The notes below the pieces were generated by a model. That model saw nothing but the letters and a program-made list of their open reading frames with translations. It had not been told where the DNA came from and made no database searches. The translations under genes were made by a program, and so were the position numbers. 49,102 nucleotides of DNA from Halobiforma nitratireducens JCM 10879 (GTDB taxonomy: Archaea; Halobacteriota; Halobacteria; Halobacteriales; Natrialbaceae): positions 1-49,102 of the forward strand of contig NZ_AOMA01000203.1 in NCBI RefSeq assembly GCF_000337895.1. Reading direction: 5' to 3'. Positions within the stretch are counted from its first letter, which is position 1. Each line of letters starts with the position of its first letter. Shown piece after piece: positions 24,736 through 32,542 of this stretch.

Positions 24736-26199
24736 ATGATACCAACGATCGATCGTCGACGGTTCGGAGACCTGCTCGGGGCGACGGCAATCGCCGCGTA
24801 CCTGTTGATCGCCCTCGGAACAGCCGTGTCCACGACCGGCAGCGGCTCCTCCTGTACGACCTGGCCCAGCTGTTCGACCGACTGGACGATTGGCCCCATG
24901 ACCGGCGAGGCGCTGCTGTTCTGGAGCCACCGTGCCGCCGCACTCCTCGCGGGCGTCCTCGTCGTCTCAACCGCTCTCGCTGCCTGGCGGCTCGACGTCG
25001 ACTGGCGCGTGAAAGCCGGCGTCGCGGTCGCACTCGTGCTCTTCCCGGTTCAGGTCGCTCTGGGTGCTATGCTCGTCGTCGGGGGGTCGACGCTGGTCAG
25101 CGTCGCACACCTCCTGTTCGCGATGGTCATCTTCGGAGGGCTGCTCGGTGCGCTGATCGTCGCCCTCGAGAACCGCGCGCTCGAGGACGCAGGCGAACGC
25201 GCGGACGAGTTCACGGAACCGATCGACCCGGACCCGTCCCTCGAGCCGGACGACTCCGACGAGCCCGTCGCCACGGAGCCGACCGCCGATCGTGTCCAGG
25301 TCGAGGACCTGGAACCGCTCGAACGACTTCGCCGGACCGCCGGCGCGTACCTGACGTTGACCAAGCCAAAACTCGTGTGGCTGCTCTGTCTGGTCGCGCT
25401 CGCCGGTATCGGCCTGGCGACGGTCACTGGCGAGTCGGTCGCGGTGAGTACCGTCCTCGCGACGTTGCTCGGTGGTACCCTCGCGATCGGCGCGTCGGGT
25501 ACGTTCAACCACGTCCTCGAGCGCGATCGCGATCGGCAGATGGATCGGACGAACGACCGGCCGCTCGTCCACGACCTCGTTCCCGTTCGTAACGCCGTCG
25601 CGTTCGGAAGCTTCCTCGTCGCGGCCTCGATGACCGTGATGTTGACCTGGGTGAACGCGCTTGCGGCCGTCCTGACGCTGGCGGCGATCGCCTACTACGT
25701 CGTCCTCTATACAGCCGTACTGAAGCCGAACACGTCCTGGAACACCGTTCTCGGTGGTGGTGCAGGCGCGCTACCGGCGCTGATCGGCTGGGCGGCCGTC
25801 ACCGGCAGCGTCGGGCTCCCGGCGCTGGTGCTCGCGGCGGTCATCTTCTGGTGGACGCCGGCACACTTCTACAGCCTCGCGATTGCCTACCGCGAGGATT
25901 ACGCGAACGGCGGGTTCCCGATGTTCCCCGTCGTCGAGGGAGTGTTGACCGCACGCCGGCACGTCCTGCTGTTCCTGGGTGCGACGCTGCTGTCGGCGAG
26001 CCTGCTCGGCTGGCTCGCCGGCCTCGGCTGGCTCTACACCCTGACCTCCGTCGCACTCGGTGGCGTCTTCCTCCGTTCGGTCGTCCGCCAGTACCGCGAA
26101 CCGACCGACGACGCCGCCCTCCGGTCGTTCTACGTCTCGAACTACTATCTCGGGGCGATCCTCGTCGCGATCGTCCTCGAGACGGTCGTGGTGGCCTGA
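24736..26199 (+). CDS. ctaB: Heme O synthase with CtaA-like N-terminal half
   Basis: The C-terminal about 290 residues are a UbiA-type farnesyltransferase that converts heme B to heme O: LTLTKPKLVWLL, the Asp-rich NHVLERDRDRQMDRTNDRPL, VLYTAVLKPNTSWN and WTPAHFYSLAIAYREDY. The N-terminal about 150 residues hold four membrane helices. They include ALGTAVSTTGSGSSC, WPSC and HRAAALLAG, and resemble one half of heme A synthase CtaA (COX15). An acidic linker joins them. At 487 residues the protein is far longer than plain CtaB (about 300). It probably supplies heme O/A to terminal oxidases and opens the respiratory island. Confidence 0.9.
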   Translation: MIPTIDRRRFGDLLGATAIAAYLLIALGTAVSTTGSGSSCTTWPSCSTDWTIGPMTGEALLFWSHRAAALLAGVLVVSTALAAWRLDVDWRVKAGVAVALVLFPVQVALGAMLVVGGSTLVSVAHLLFAMVIFGGLLGALIVALENRALEDAGERADEFTEPIDPDPSLEPDDSDEPVATEPTADRVQVEDLEPLERLRRTAGAYLTLTKPKLVWLLCLVALAGIGLATVTGESVAVSTVLATLLGGTLAIGASGTFNHVLERDRDRQMDRTNDRPLVHDLVPVRNAVAFGSFLVAASMTVMLTWVNALAAVLTLAAIAYYVVLYTAVLKPNTSWNTVLGGGAGALPALIGWAAVTGSVGLPALVLAAVIFWWTPAHFYSLAIAYREDYANGGFPMFPVVEGVLTARRHVLLFLGATLLSASLLGWLAGLGWLYTLTSVALGGVFLRSVVRQYREPTDDAALRSFYVSNYYLGAILVAIVLETVVVA

Positions 26200-26379
26200 C
26201 GGCGACGCGGGTCGGTAGCCTGCCGTCCCGTGCTCGGCAGGTGTCGCGTCGCGTTCACGCTACGCGTCTCTCCCGTCCCCTTCTCCACCCCCACTTCATC
26301 TGTGGACACGTCCGTGATCGCTCCCGAAGTCTGGGAACCGAATGGAATCGTAAACGACTCGCCACCCGTAGACGGACGT

Positions 26380-26751
26380 ATGAGCCGAGCAACCGAATCG
26401 TCCGAGCCCTGCAACGGGGAGAAACGACCACGGGAGCAGAGGTGTGATCCGTCCCTGATCGTCGAAGCGATCGCCGATCCCACCGCGAGGCGACTGTACA
26501 AAGCCGTCGAACTACCGACGACGGCTCGAGAGCTATCCGAAGAACTCGACGTGTCCGAGTCGACGGTCTACCGAAAGCTCTCGCGGCTCGAAGAGGCCGG
26601 CTTGCTCCGGGAGCTAGAGCAGGGGCCGAACGTCGACGGGCCGACCAGATACGTCCGACGGATCGACCGTGTCTCCGTAACCAGCGGCGACGAGGTGCGG
26701 ATCGACTGCAGGAAGAAAGGGGCCGACGTGTTCTGCAGGCCGGACCTCTGA
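26380..26751 (+). CDS. Winged-helix (ArsR-like) transcription regulator
   Basis: The 123-residue protein contains an ArsR-type helix-turn-helix: IVEAIADPTARRLYKAVE, TARELSEELDVSESTVYRKL and RLEEAGLLREL. A beta wing and short C-terminal part with two Cys follow. The start at 26380 is the ATG nearest the domain. It lies downstream of the heme O synthase and converges with the ferredoxin gene, so it may regulate the island (inference). Confidence 0.75.
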   Translation: MSRATESSEPCNGEKRPREQRCDPSLIVEAIADPTARRLYKAVELPTTARELSEELDVSESTVYRKLSRLEEAGLLRELEQGPNVDGPTRYVRRIDRVSVTSGDEVRIDCRKKGADVFCRPDL

Positions 26752-26927
26752 TACGGCAGGCAGACCGCCGTGACGTCGATCGTTCTCACGAACCGGTGGC
26801 CCGGACCCGTCGCTCGAACCGGGTGCTGAAGCCGTCAGTGTTAGCCGCTGGTGTAGACCGACGTCGTCGTGACTGCTGTCAGACAGTCCGTGTGTCGCGT
26901 TCGACTCCGGCCGCTCTCCGTGTGTTT

Positions 26928-27347
26928 TCACTCCCTCCGCACGACGAGATCGCCGCGAACCGTCGTTTGACAGGCCAGTCGACGCTGTTGTCGGTCGTCT
27001 CCGTCACCGTCACCGTCACCGTCACCGTCACATGGCGCGTTCCCCTCGCCACCCTCGCAGCCGTCATCCGCCGCTCCTAACCGCTTGCGCTCGGCCTCTG
27101 TCGGATCGTTCGTCTCGCCCTCGACGGTGACGGTACACATCCCACAGATGCCGTTCCCACAGAGGGAGACGGGGGTCGAACTCGAGAGGGCGTCGCGTGG
27201 CAGCGCCCGCAGGAGGTTTTGACCGTCATCGGACTCGATCCGTTCGCCATCGTACCGTATCGTCGGCACGTCCCGCTGTGTGTCCGGGCCGTCGTCTCCG
27301 TTCGCGGTCGCGCTCGAATCCGATCGGTTTCGCTCACTCCCCGTCAT
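26928..27347 (-). CDS. Plant-type 2Fe-2S ferredoxin with an expanded acidic insertion
   Basis: The 139-residue protein has the 2Fe-2S ligand set C63-x4-C68-x2-C71 (LCGNGICGMC) and C126 (RLACQTTV). In standard ferredoxins about 29 residues separate the last two ligands; here there are 54. The extra part contains two more Cys and an Asp-Gly run encoded by five CCGTCA repeats. The start overlaps the end of the hemA-like gene by 14 bases, so it is the last gene of the d1 operon. It probably passes electrons to the radical SAM enzyme or another biosynthetic step. Confidence 0.8.
   Translation of the reverse strand: MTGSERNRSDSSATANGDDGPDTQRDVPTIRYDGERIESDDGQNLLRALPRDALSSSTPVSLCGNGICGMCTVTVEGETNDPTEAERKRLGAADDGCEGGEGNAPCDGDGDGDGDGDDRQQRRLACQTTVRGDLVVRRE
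27001..27030. repeat. Hexanucleotide repeat (CCGTCA) x5 inside the ferredoxin gene
   Basis: Five perfect tandem copies encode an Asp-Gly run on the minus strand. The unit keeps the frame, so changes in copy number would lengthen or shorten the acidic loop between the third and fourth cluster cysteines. Confidence 0.9.
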
Positions 27348-28758
27348 CGTCGTTGGTGGGGTCCGTGGGGAGGTCGAACAGTTCTCCCGCGGCCCGGAGC
27401 AACTCGGGATCGTCCTCCCTGGCGGCCTCCCGAAGTCGATCCGTCGGCGGCCCGAACAGCCGTCCCGCGAACGAGGTGGCAAACTCCTCGAGCACTCGCT
27501 CGGGATCGGCGTCGCCGTCCCGAAGGCGGTTGCGCGCCCGCTCGAGTTCGGTCTCCCGGACGGCCGCGGCGTGTTCGTGTAACGCTCGCAGCGTCTCTTC
27601 GGCACGGTTCTCGCGCTCGCGTCGGACGAACCGCCGTACGTGCTCCTCGACGACCGCCTCGGCCTCGGGAACGGCCTCGCGGCGGCTCGTTCGGGCGCTG
27701 GCTCGGCGCTGGACGTCCACGAGCGATCGGTACGCGACGTCGGCTCGGTCGCCGACGGTCGGATCGACGTCCGGGGGGTTGCCCAGATCGACGACGGCGC
27801 TTGGCCCTTCTGTCACGGCGTCCGCCCCGACGACCGGCTCGTCGGCCCCCGTCGCCGCGACGACGCCGTCGGCCGACGTGACGATCTCCCCAACTCGCTC
27901 GAGTCCGACGGCGACCCCGTCGTCCGTGGCGAGATTGCAGGCCCGTTCGACGGTCCGATTCGCGGCGTCGATCCGGACGGCAGGCCAGCACTCCCGAAGT
28001 GCATCGACGGCTGCCTGAATCACCTCGCCGGCACCGACGACGGCGATCCGATCCGGCGAGTCGACCTCGGCGGCGAGGAGGTCCCGTGCCGCGGTGCCGT
28101 AGTCGAGGCTGCCGTCGGCGATCCCCGTCTCGGTTCGACAGGCACGGCCGGCCCGAAGCCCGGCCTCGGCTGCGCGGCCGACGACGCCGTCGACGAGCCC
28201 CGCTTCGTCGGCGTCTTCGAGCGCGCGCCGAAGCTGGCCGATGATCTCGTCCTCGCCGAGAATCGGGCTCTCGAGGCCGGCTGCGAGCCGCGCCAGGTGG
28301 GCGACGGCGTCGGTGCCAGCGTACAGTCGGCCGATACTGGCGTCGGCCGGCATCGACAGCGTTTGCCGGACCGCCTCGAGCGCAGCGGGACAGTCGCCCG
28401 GTGAGCGGCCAGCGACGTAGACCTCGACGCGGTTGCAGGTTGCGAGTACGAAACACTCCGTGACGCGGTCGGTCGCGGCGATCGCTTCCGCCGTCCCGAC
28501 CGGGTCCGTCGGCGCGAGGTCGCCGATCCGCTCGAGCGAGCCGCCGCCGTCCAGTCCCGAGACGGTCAGGCAGGCGATACGCTCGATCGAGCGTGGCGGT
28601 GTCGGTCGTCTCTCGGGGTCGACTCGGTCGTTCGAGTCCGCGGTCGCGATCGGCCTCGATCGTGACTGTGGCGGCTCGCTCGAACTCGGGTTGCTCGAGT
28701 GTGATCGAGAGCGCGACCACAGCGGGCGATGGGTCGGGGGGTGGATCGGATCGGACAT
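27334..28758 (-). CDS. hemA: Glutamyl-tRNA reductase (HemA-like), operon copy
   Basis: HemA reduces glutamyl-tRNA to glutamate-1-semialdehyde, the first committed step of tetrapyrrole synthesis. The catalytic Cys is in FVLATCNRVEVY (C108), the substrate-site signature SPILGEDEIIGQL follows, and the NADPH site is VVGAGEVIQAAV. A C-terminal dimerisation helix bundle is present. The 474-residue protein carries a Ser/Pro/Arg-rich extension of about 60 residues before the catalytic domain. It starts 3 bases after the radical SAM gene. Its N-terminal sequence differs from the usual haloarchaeal HemA, so I infer a second copy dedicated to this operon. Confidence 0.88.
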   Translation of the reverse strand: MSDPIHPPTHRPLWSRSRSHSSNPSSSEPPQSRSRPIATADSNDRVDPERRPTPPRSIERIACLTVSGLDGGGSLERIGDLAPTDPVGTAEAIAATDRVTECFVLATCNRVEVYVAGRSPGDCPAALEAVRQTLSMPADASIGRLYAGTDAVAHLARLAAGLESPILGEDEIIGQLRRALEDADEAGLVDGVVGRAAEAGLRAGRACRTETGIADGSLDYGTAARDLLAAEVDSPDRIAVVGAGEVIQAAVDALRECWPAVRIDAANRTVERACNLATDDGVAVGLERVGEIVTSADGVVAATGADEPVVGADAVTEGPSAVVDLGNPPDVDPTVGDRADVAYRSLVDVQRRASARTSRREAVPEAEAVVEEHVRRFVRRERENRAEETLRALHEHAAAVRETELERARNRLRDGDADPERVLEEFATSFAGRLFGPPTDRLREAAREDDPELLRAAGELFDLPTDPTNDDDGE

Positions 28759-28761
28759 GGG

Positions 28762-30060
28762 TCAGGTGCCGGGTGCGTCGATCGGTACGTCGGTCGGTTC
28801 GTGGGCGGTTCCGCCATCGTCGCCGACGAGGCCGAGCTCCTCGTCGGTCAGGTAACACCGTGGGTCCTCGGCCCAGAGGTCGTCGTTCTCCGCGAGTGCT
28901 CGAGCGCGGGAGTTTCCGCCACAGACCTCCCTGAACGGACACTCGCCACACCGTCCCTCGAGGTGGGGGCTGGGCTCGGCGAGCTTCGACCAGACGTCGC
29001 TGTCGGCCAGTATCTCGTCGAGGCGACGCTCACGGACGTTGCCCATCGTGATCGTCGGCAGGAACATGCTCGGGTGGACGTCGCCACGGTAGTCGACGTT
29101 GACCACTTTCGGACCGCTGTCGCCTTTCTTGACGACCCGGCCGGGGCCGTCGTCGAACAGCAACTCCCTGGCGCGATCGGCTCGCTCGGGCAGTTCCCGC
29201 TGTATCTTCCGATAGAGGTAGACTGCATCGGCGTAGTTCCCCGCCGACAGCAGCTGCATCTCGGGGTTCGTCTCGGCCAACTCGAGCGTCCGCTCGAAGA
29301 GATAATCGACCATCTCCCGGCTGCGCTCGAAGGGGAGGTCGGTGTCGGTGATCGTCCCTCCCCGGCCGGTGTAGATCAGGTGGAACACGTTGAGCCGATC
29401 CACCTCGAGGTCGACGGCGAGATCGACGAGGTCGGGCAGGTCGTCGATCGTCTCCCGGGTCATCGTCGAACGGATGCCGGTGCTCATGCCGGCGTCCTGG
29501 GCGTTTTCGATCCCGTCGATGGCTTCCTCGAACGAGCCGTCCTTGCCGCGGAACTCGTCGTGGGTGTCGCCGACGCCGTCGAGCGAGACGCCGACGTAGG
29601 CCATCCCCGCGTCGGCGACCGCTCGGGCACGGTCGGGCGTCAGATAGGTGCCGTTGCTCGAGGCGATCGGTCGCATCCCCTGTCGGTCGGCGTAGGCTGT
29701 GAGTTCGGCGATGTCCTCGCGGACGAACGGCTCGCCGCCGCTGAACACGAGCACGGGGACGTTCATCGAGGCGAGTTCGTCGATGAACGCTTTCGCCTCC
29801 GCAGTCGACAGCTCCTCGTCCGACCGGCTGTCGACGGCCCCGAAGTAGCAGTGTTGACACCGCAGGTTGCAGGCGGGTGTGGTGTTCCAGACGACGAGCG
29901 GAACCAGCGGCGAGTCGGTTCCGTCCCGGCCGGCTCCGTCGTCCGGACCCTCGGAGCCGCACCGCTTGCGACCCTCGCTGCCGTCGCCGAACGACTGCTC
30001 GTATTTCATCCCCTCGGGCCGGTTGTCGATGCCGTTGACGAATCTGGTGAGGTCGATCAT
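28762..30060 (-). CDS. Radical SAM enzyme, NirJ/AhbC/AhbD-like (heme d1 biosynthesis candidate)
   Basis: The 432-residue protein has the radical SAM cluster motif C64-x3-C68-x2-C71 (CNLRCQHCYFG), the GGE motif (FSGGEPFVRED) and a C-terminal auxiliary-cluster set C371, C374, C380 and C402. That C-x2-C-x5-C pattern is typical of NirJ and Ahb proteins, which modify siroheme-derived porphyrins. NirJ makes the propionate changes of heme d1 (known). The neighbours are two NirF-like propellers and a d1-domain protein, so NirJ is the favoured role; AhbC/AhbD-type heme synthesis is the alternative. The ATG overlaps the preceding stop (ATGA). Confidence 0.82.
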   Translation of the reverse strand: MIDLTRFVNGIDNRPEGMKYEQSFGDGSEGRKRCGSEGPDDGAGRDGTDSPLVPLVVWNTTPACNLRCQHCYFGAVDSRSDEELSTAEAKAFIDELASMNVPVLVFSGGEPFVREDIAELTAYADRQGMRPIASSNGTYLTPDRARAVADAGMAYVGVSLDGVGDTHDEFRGKDGSFEEAIDGIENAQDAGMSTGIRSTMTRETIDDLPDLVDLAVDLEVDRLNVFHLIYTGRGGTITDTDLPFERSREMVDYLFERTLELAETNPEMQLLSAGNYADAVYLYRKIQRELPERADRARELLFDDGPGRVVKKGDSGPKVVNVDYRGDVHPSMFLPTITMGNVRERRLDEILADSDVWSKLAEPSPHLEGRCGECPFREVCGGNSRARALAENDDLWAEDPRCYLTDEELGLVGDDGGTAHEPTDVPIDAPGT

Positions 30061-31235
30061 GGCTGGAAGATACCGCTCGGCATCTCGCCGAGTCCGTCGA
30101 TTCGGTCGACGACCGTCACTTCGTCCGGCCGGTCCGCACGGAGCGGCTCGAGATCGAGGACGGTCACCGAGGGGCGATCCATGTTGCCGACGTAGCACTC
30201 GCTTCCGTCGTCTCCGACGACCAGATGCAGTGGTTCGCCGTCCACCGTCACGTGACCGGCAACCGACAGCGTCTCGGCGTCGACGATCGTCACGCGTGGC
30301 TCGTCGTAGGAGTCGACCAGCACGTACCGGTCGTCGGCTGCGGTCGCGGCGAAGCCGGTCGTCGTCTCGACGTCGACGAACGTCGTGGGATCGTCGTCGC
30401 CGGCTGTGACCGCGCCGATGTCGATCGCCGCGACCCGTTCGTCGTCACGGGCGGGGACGTAGGCTCGTTTCCCGCCGGGACCGTCGGCGAACGTAATCCC
30501 GTGTGGGTTCTCGCCGGTGGGAGCCGCTCCTCGAACTGCCCCCTCTGCGGCGTCGACGAACGTAGTAAACGATTCGCCGGCGTTGTTGACCGCGATCAGG
30601 TCCGTTCCGGGAACCGGATAGATGTCGTGTGGCTCGCTCCCGACGTGATACCGCTCGAGCTCGGACAGCTCGGCCGTCGGCGACAACGCGACCAGCTCGC
30701 CGGCCTTCTTGTCGGCGACGTACACCAGCCCGTTGGGACCGATACACATCCCGGCACAGCGGCCAATCGGCTGTGTACCGATCCGCTCGAGGCGGATCGA
30801 CGAGTCGCCCGCATCGCCTTCGTCCCCGTCAGCACCGACGACTCGGAGGGCGACGACGCCCGGCTCCGGATCGTCCGGTAGCTCCGCGGCCGTACCGACG
30901 AACAGCCGCTTTCCATCGCGGGTAAGCGCGCTGCCGACGGTCGCGACCCCCAGATCGTCGATCCGCTGGACCGTCTCCAGCCGTTCCAGATCGACCACCT
31001 CGAGGTGGGAACTCGAGATATACAGCAGGATCGCGTGTCTCCCGTCGGGATGGAAGACGGCGGTGTGGGGGTAGCTGCCGTCGCCGAGCCGGGCGATCTC
31101 CTCACGATCGGCCGGATCGACGGCGCTGAAGTAGCTGCTGCCCGCGTTTTTGACGATCGCGAAGCTGTCACTGTCCGTCTCCGGAACCGTTCCGGAGGTC
31201 TCCTCCGTTCGTGTCGTCTGTGTGGGACGAGTCAT
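30057..31235 (-). CDS. Cytoplasmic NirF-like d1-type beta-propeller, copy 1
   Basis: The 392-residue protein consists of blade repeats of the YVTN/d1 type (HTAVFHPDGRHAILLYISS, LEVVDLERLETV, then YVLVDSYDEPRVTIVDAETL). It has no Tat or Sec signal, so it should stay in the cytoplasm. In NirS-type bacteria NirF is a propeller related to the d1 domain and needed for heme d1 assembly (known). The gene is coupled by ATGA at both ends, between its paralog and the radical SAM gene. I infer a NirF-like assembly or dehydrogenase protein. An exported reductase is unlikely without a signal. Confidence 0.7.
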   Translation of the reverse strand: MTRPTQTTRTEETSGTVPETDSDSFAIVKNAGSSYFSAVDPADREEIARLGDGSYPHTAVFHPDGRHAILLYISSSHLEVVDLERLETVQRIDDLGVATVGSALTRDGKRLFVGTAAELPDDPEPGVVALRVVGADGDEGDAGDSSIRLERIGTQPIGRCAGMCIGPNGLVYVADKKAGELVALSPTAELSELERYHVGSEPHDIYPVPGTDLIAVNNAGESFTTFVDAAEGAVRGAAPTGENPHGITFADGPGGKRAYVPARDDERVAAIDIGAVTAGDDDPTTFVDVETTTGFAATAADDRYVLVDSYDEPRVTIVDAETLSVAGHVTVDGEPLHLVVGDDGSECYVGNMDRPSVTVLDLEPLRADRPDEVTVVDRIDGLGEMPSGIFQP

Positions 31236-32413
31236 GGCGTATCACCGGTCGCGTGCTCCGTCAGGAAACAACTCGAGGGGGCACTGTCCTCGGGAAGGTC
31301 GACCGTCCGTTCGACGGTCGGCGGTCCGTCTGTCGTTCGAAAGAGTGGTTCCGTGTCGAGTACTGAAAACGAATCCCCGCTCACGTTCGGGACGTAACAC
31401 CGCCGTCCGTCTGCGCCGAACCGCGGATGGCGGGGTTCCGGCCCCGTCTCGACGCGTGCGACGACTTCGAGGGACGCGACCTCGAGGAACGTCACGCGGT
31501 CGTCCTCGTAGGCGTCGACGACGGCGTACTCGCCGTCGGGAGTTACGTCGGGGAAGGCCGTCGGCGTGGCGAGCGAGCGCTGCTCGACGAGTTCGGGACC
31601 AGCGTCGCTGCCGGCGTCGTCGCCGAGGTCGATCACGGTCACGCCGTCCCCCTCGGTATCCCCGACGAGCCAGCGGCCGTGTTCGACCGACGCGACGCCG
31701 CCCCGCGGGTTCGGGGCGTCGACCGTCCCGACGAGCGTCCGGCGGTCGACATCGACGAACGAGACGCTGCCGTCGTCGACGTTGTTCACACCCAGTAGCC
31801 CCAGTTCCGGTGCGTACGCCAGGTCCTGGGGATCGCCGGGCACCTCGAGTCGATCGCGCATCTCGAACGGCGGTTCGGCGTCCAGCCGGACGACCGCGTC
31901 GTCGTCTTTCAGTGCGATCCAGAGATCGTTCGATCGATCGACGACCGCGCCGGCACACTTCCCGATCCGACGGGTCGCGAGGAGTTCGAGCGAAGGGTCG
32001 GACGAGTTGCGTTCCCCGGGTCGCCGTTCGTCCTCGGCCCGAAGCACCGTCAGGCCCGGCTCGTCCGCGCCGGGTAACTCGCCGTAGCCGGTGACGAACA
32101 GGTAGCGGCCGTCGCGAGCGTACTCGATCCCGATCGGTGCCGTCCCGACCGTCTCGGTCCGGTCGAGGACCGACAGCGACCGACGATCGACGGTCTGGAT
32201 CGTGCTCGAGCCGGCGAACGCGATGGAGACCCACCTGCCGCCGGGGTGAAACGCCAGGCCGTGTGGGTGGCGTCCGTCGCCGACGGTCGCGACGTGGGTG
32301 CCGGCGTCGACGTCGATCACGGCGACGCCGGTGTCGCGCATCAGCTTGACGAACGCCAGGTCGGTTTCGGCCGGAGTCGGGGCTTCGTCGGCGGTCGTGG
32401 TGGGATGGGACAT
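31232..32413 (-). CDS. Cytoplasmic NirF-like d1-type beta-propeller, copy 2
   Basis: This 393-residue paralog of the next gene has the same blade pattern: VAVIDVDAGTHVATVGDGRH, HPHGLAFHPGGRWVSIAF, then VVDAYEDDRVTFLEVASLEV. Again there is no export signal. Tandem duplication followed by divergence is clear from equal length and matched blade order. Two cytoplasmic propellers could work as a heterodimer or act at successive steps of heme d1 synthesis, like NirF and NirN in bacteria, although NirN is periplasmic there. It follows the CuA-d1 gene by 129 bases and overlaps its paralog by ATGA. Confidence 0.7.
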   Translation of the reverse strand: MSHPTTTADEAPTPAETDLAFVKLMRDTGVAVIDVDAGTHVATVGDGRHPHGLAFHPGGRWVSIAFAGSSTIQTVDRRSLSVLDRTETVGTAPIGIEYARDGRYLFVTGYGELPGADEPGLTVLRAEDERRPGERNSSDPSLELLATRRIGKCAGAVVDRSNDLWIALKDDDAVVRLDAEPPFEMRDRLEVPGDPQDLAYAPELGLLGVNNVDDGSVSFVDVDRRTLVGTVDAPNPRGGVASVEHGRWLVGDTEGDGVTVIDLGDDAGSDAGPELVEQRSLATPTAFPDVTPDGEYAVVDAYEDDRVTFLEVASLEVVARVETGPEPRHPRFGADGRRCYVPNVSGDSFSVLDTEPLFRTTDGPPTVERTVDLPEDSAPSSCFLTEHATGDTP

Positions 32414-32542
32414 GGATCGGTGGGAAACGACGGCTCGAGTCGGACCGTCTCTGCGTCGGATGGCGGGTATGGGATGGGTGGTAGCTTGTCGGTGGACACG
32501 ATCGGTCGTCGACCGACGTGACTCCTCGGTGCGACGGGACGA

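Noticed and set aside
27001-27030. CRISPR-like short repeat
   Set aside because: The repeats are contiguous hexamers inside a coding region, with no spacers.
28729-30195. 488-codon frame opposite the radical SAM gene
   Set aside because: Antisense to a gene with complete iron-sulfur cluster motifs; no domain of its own.
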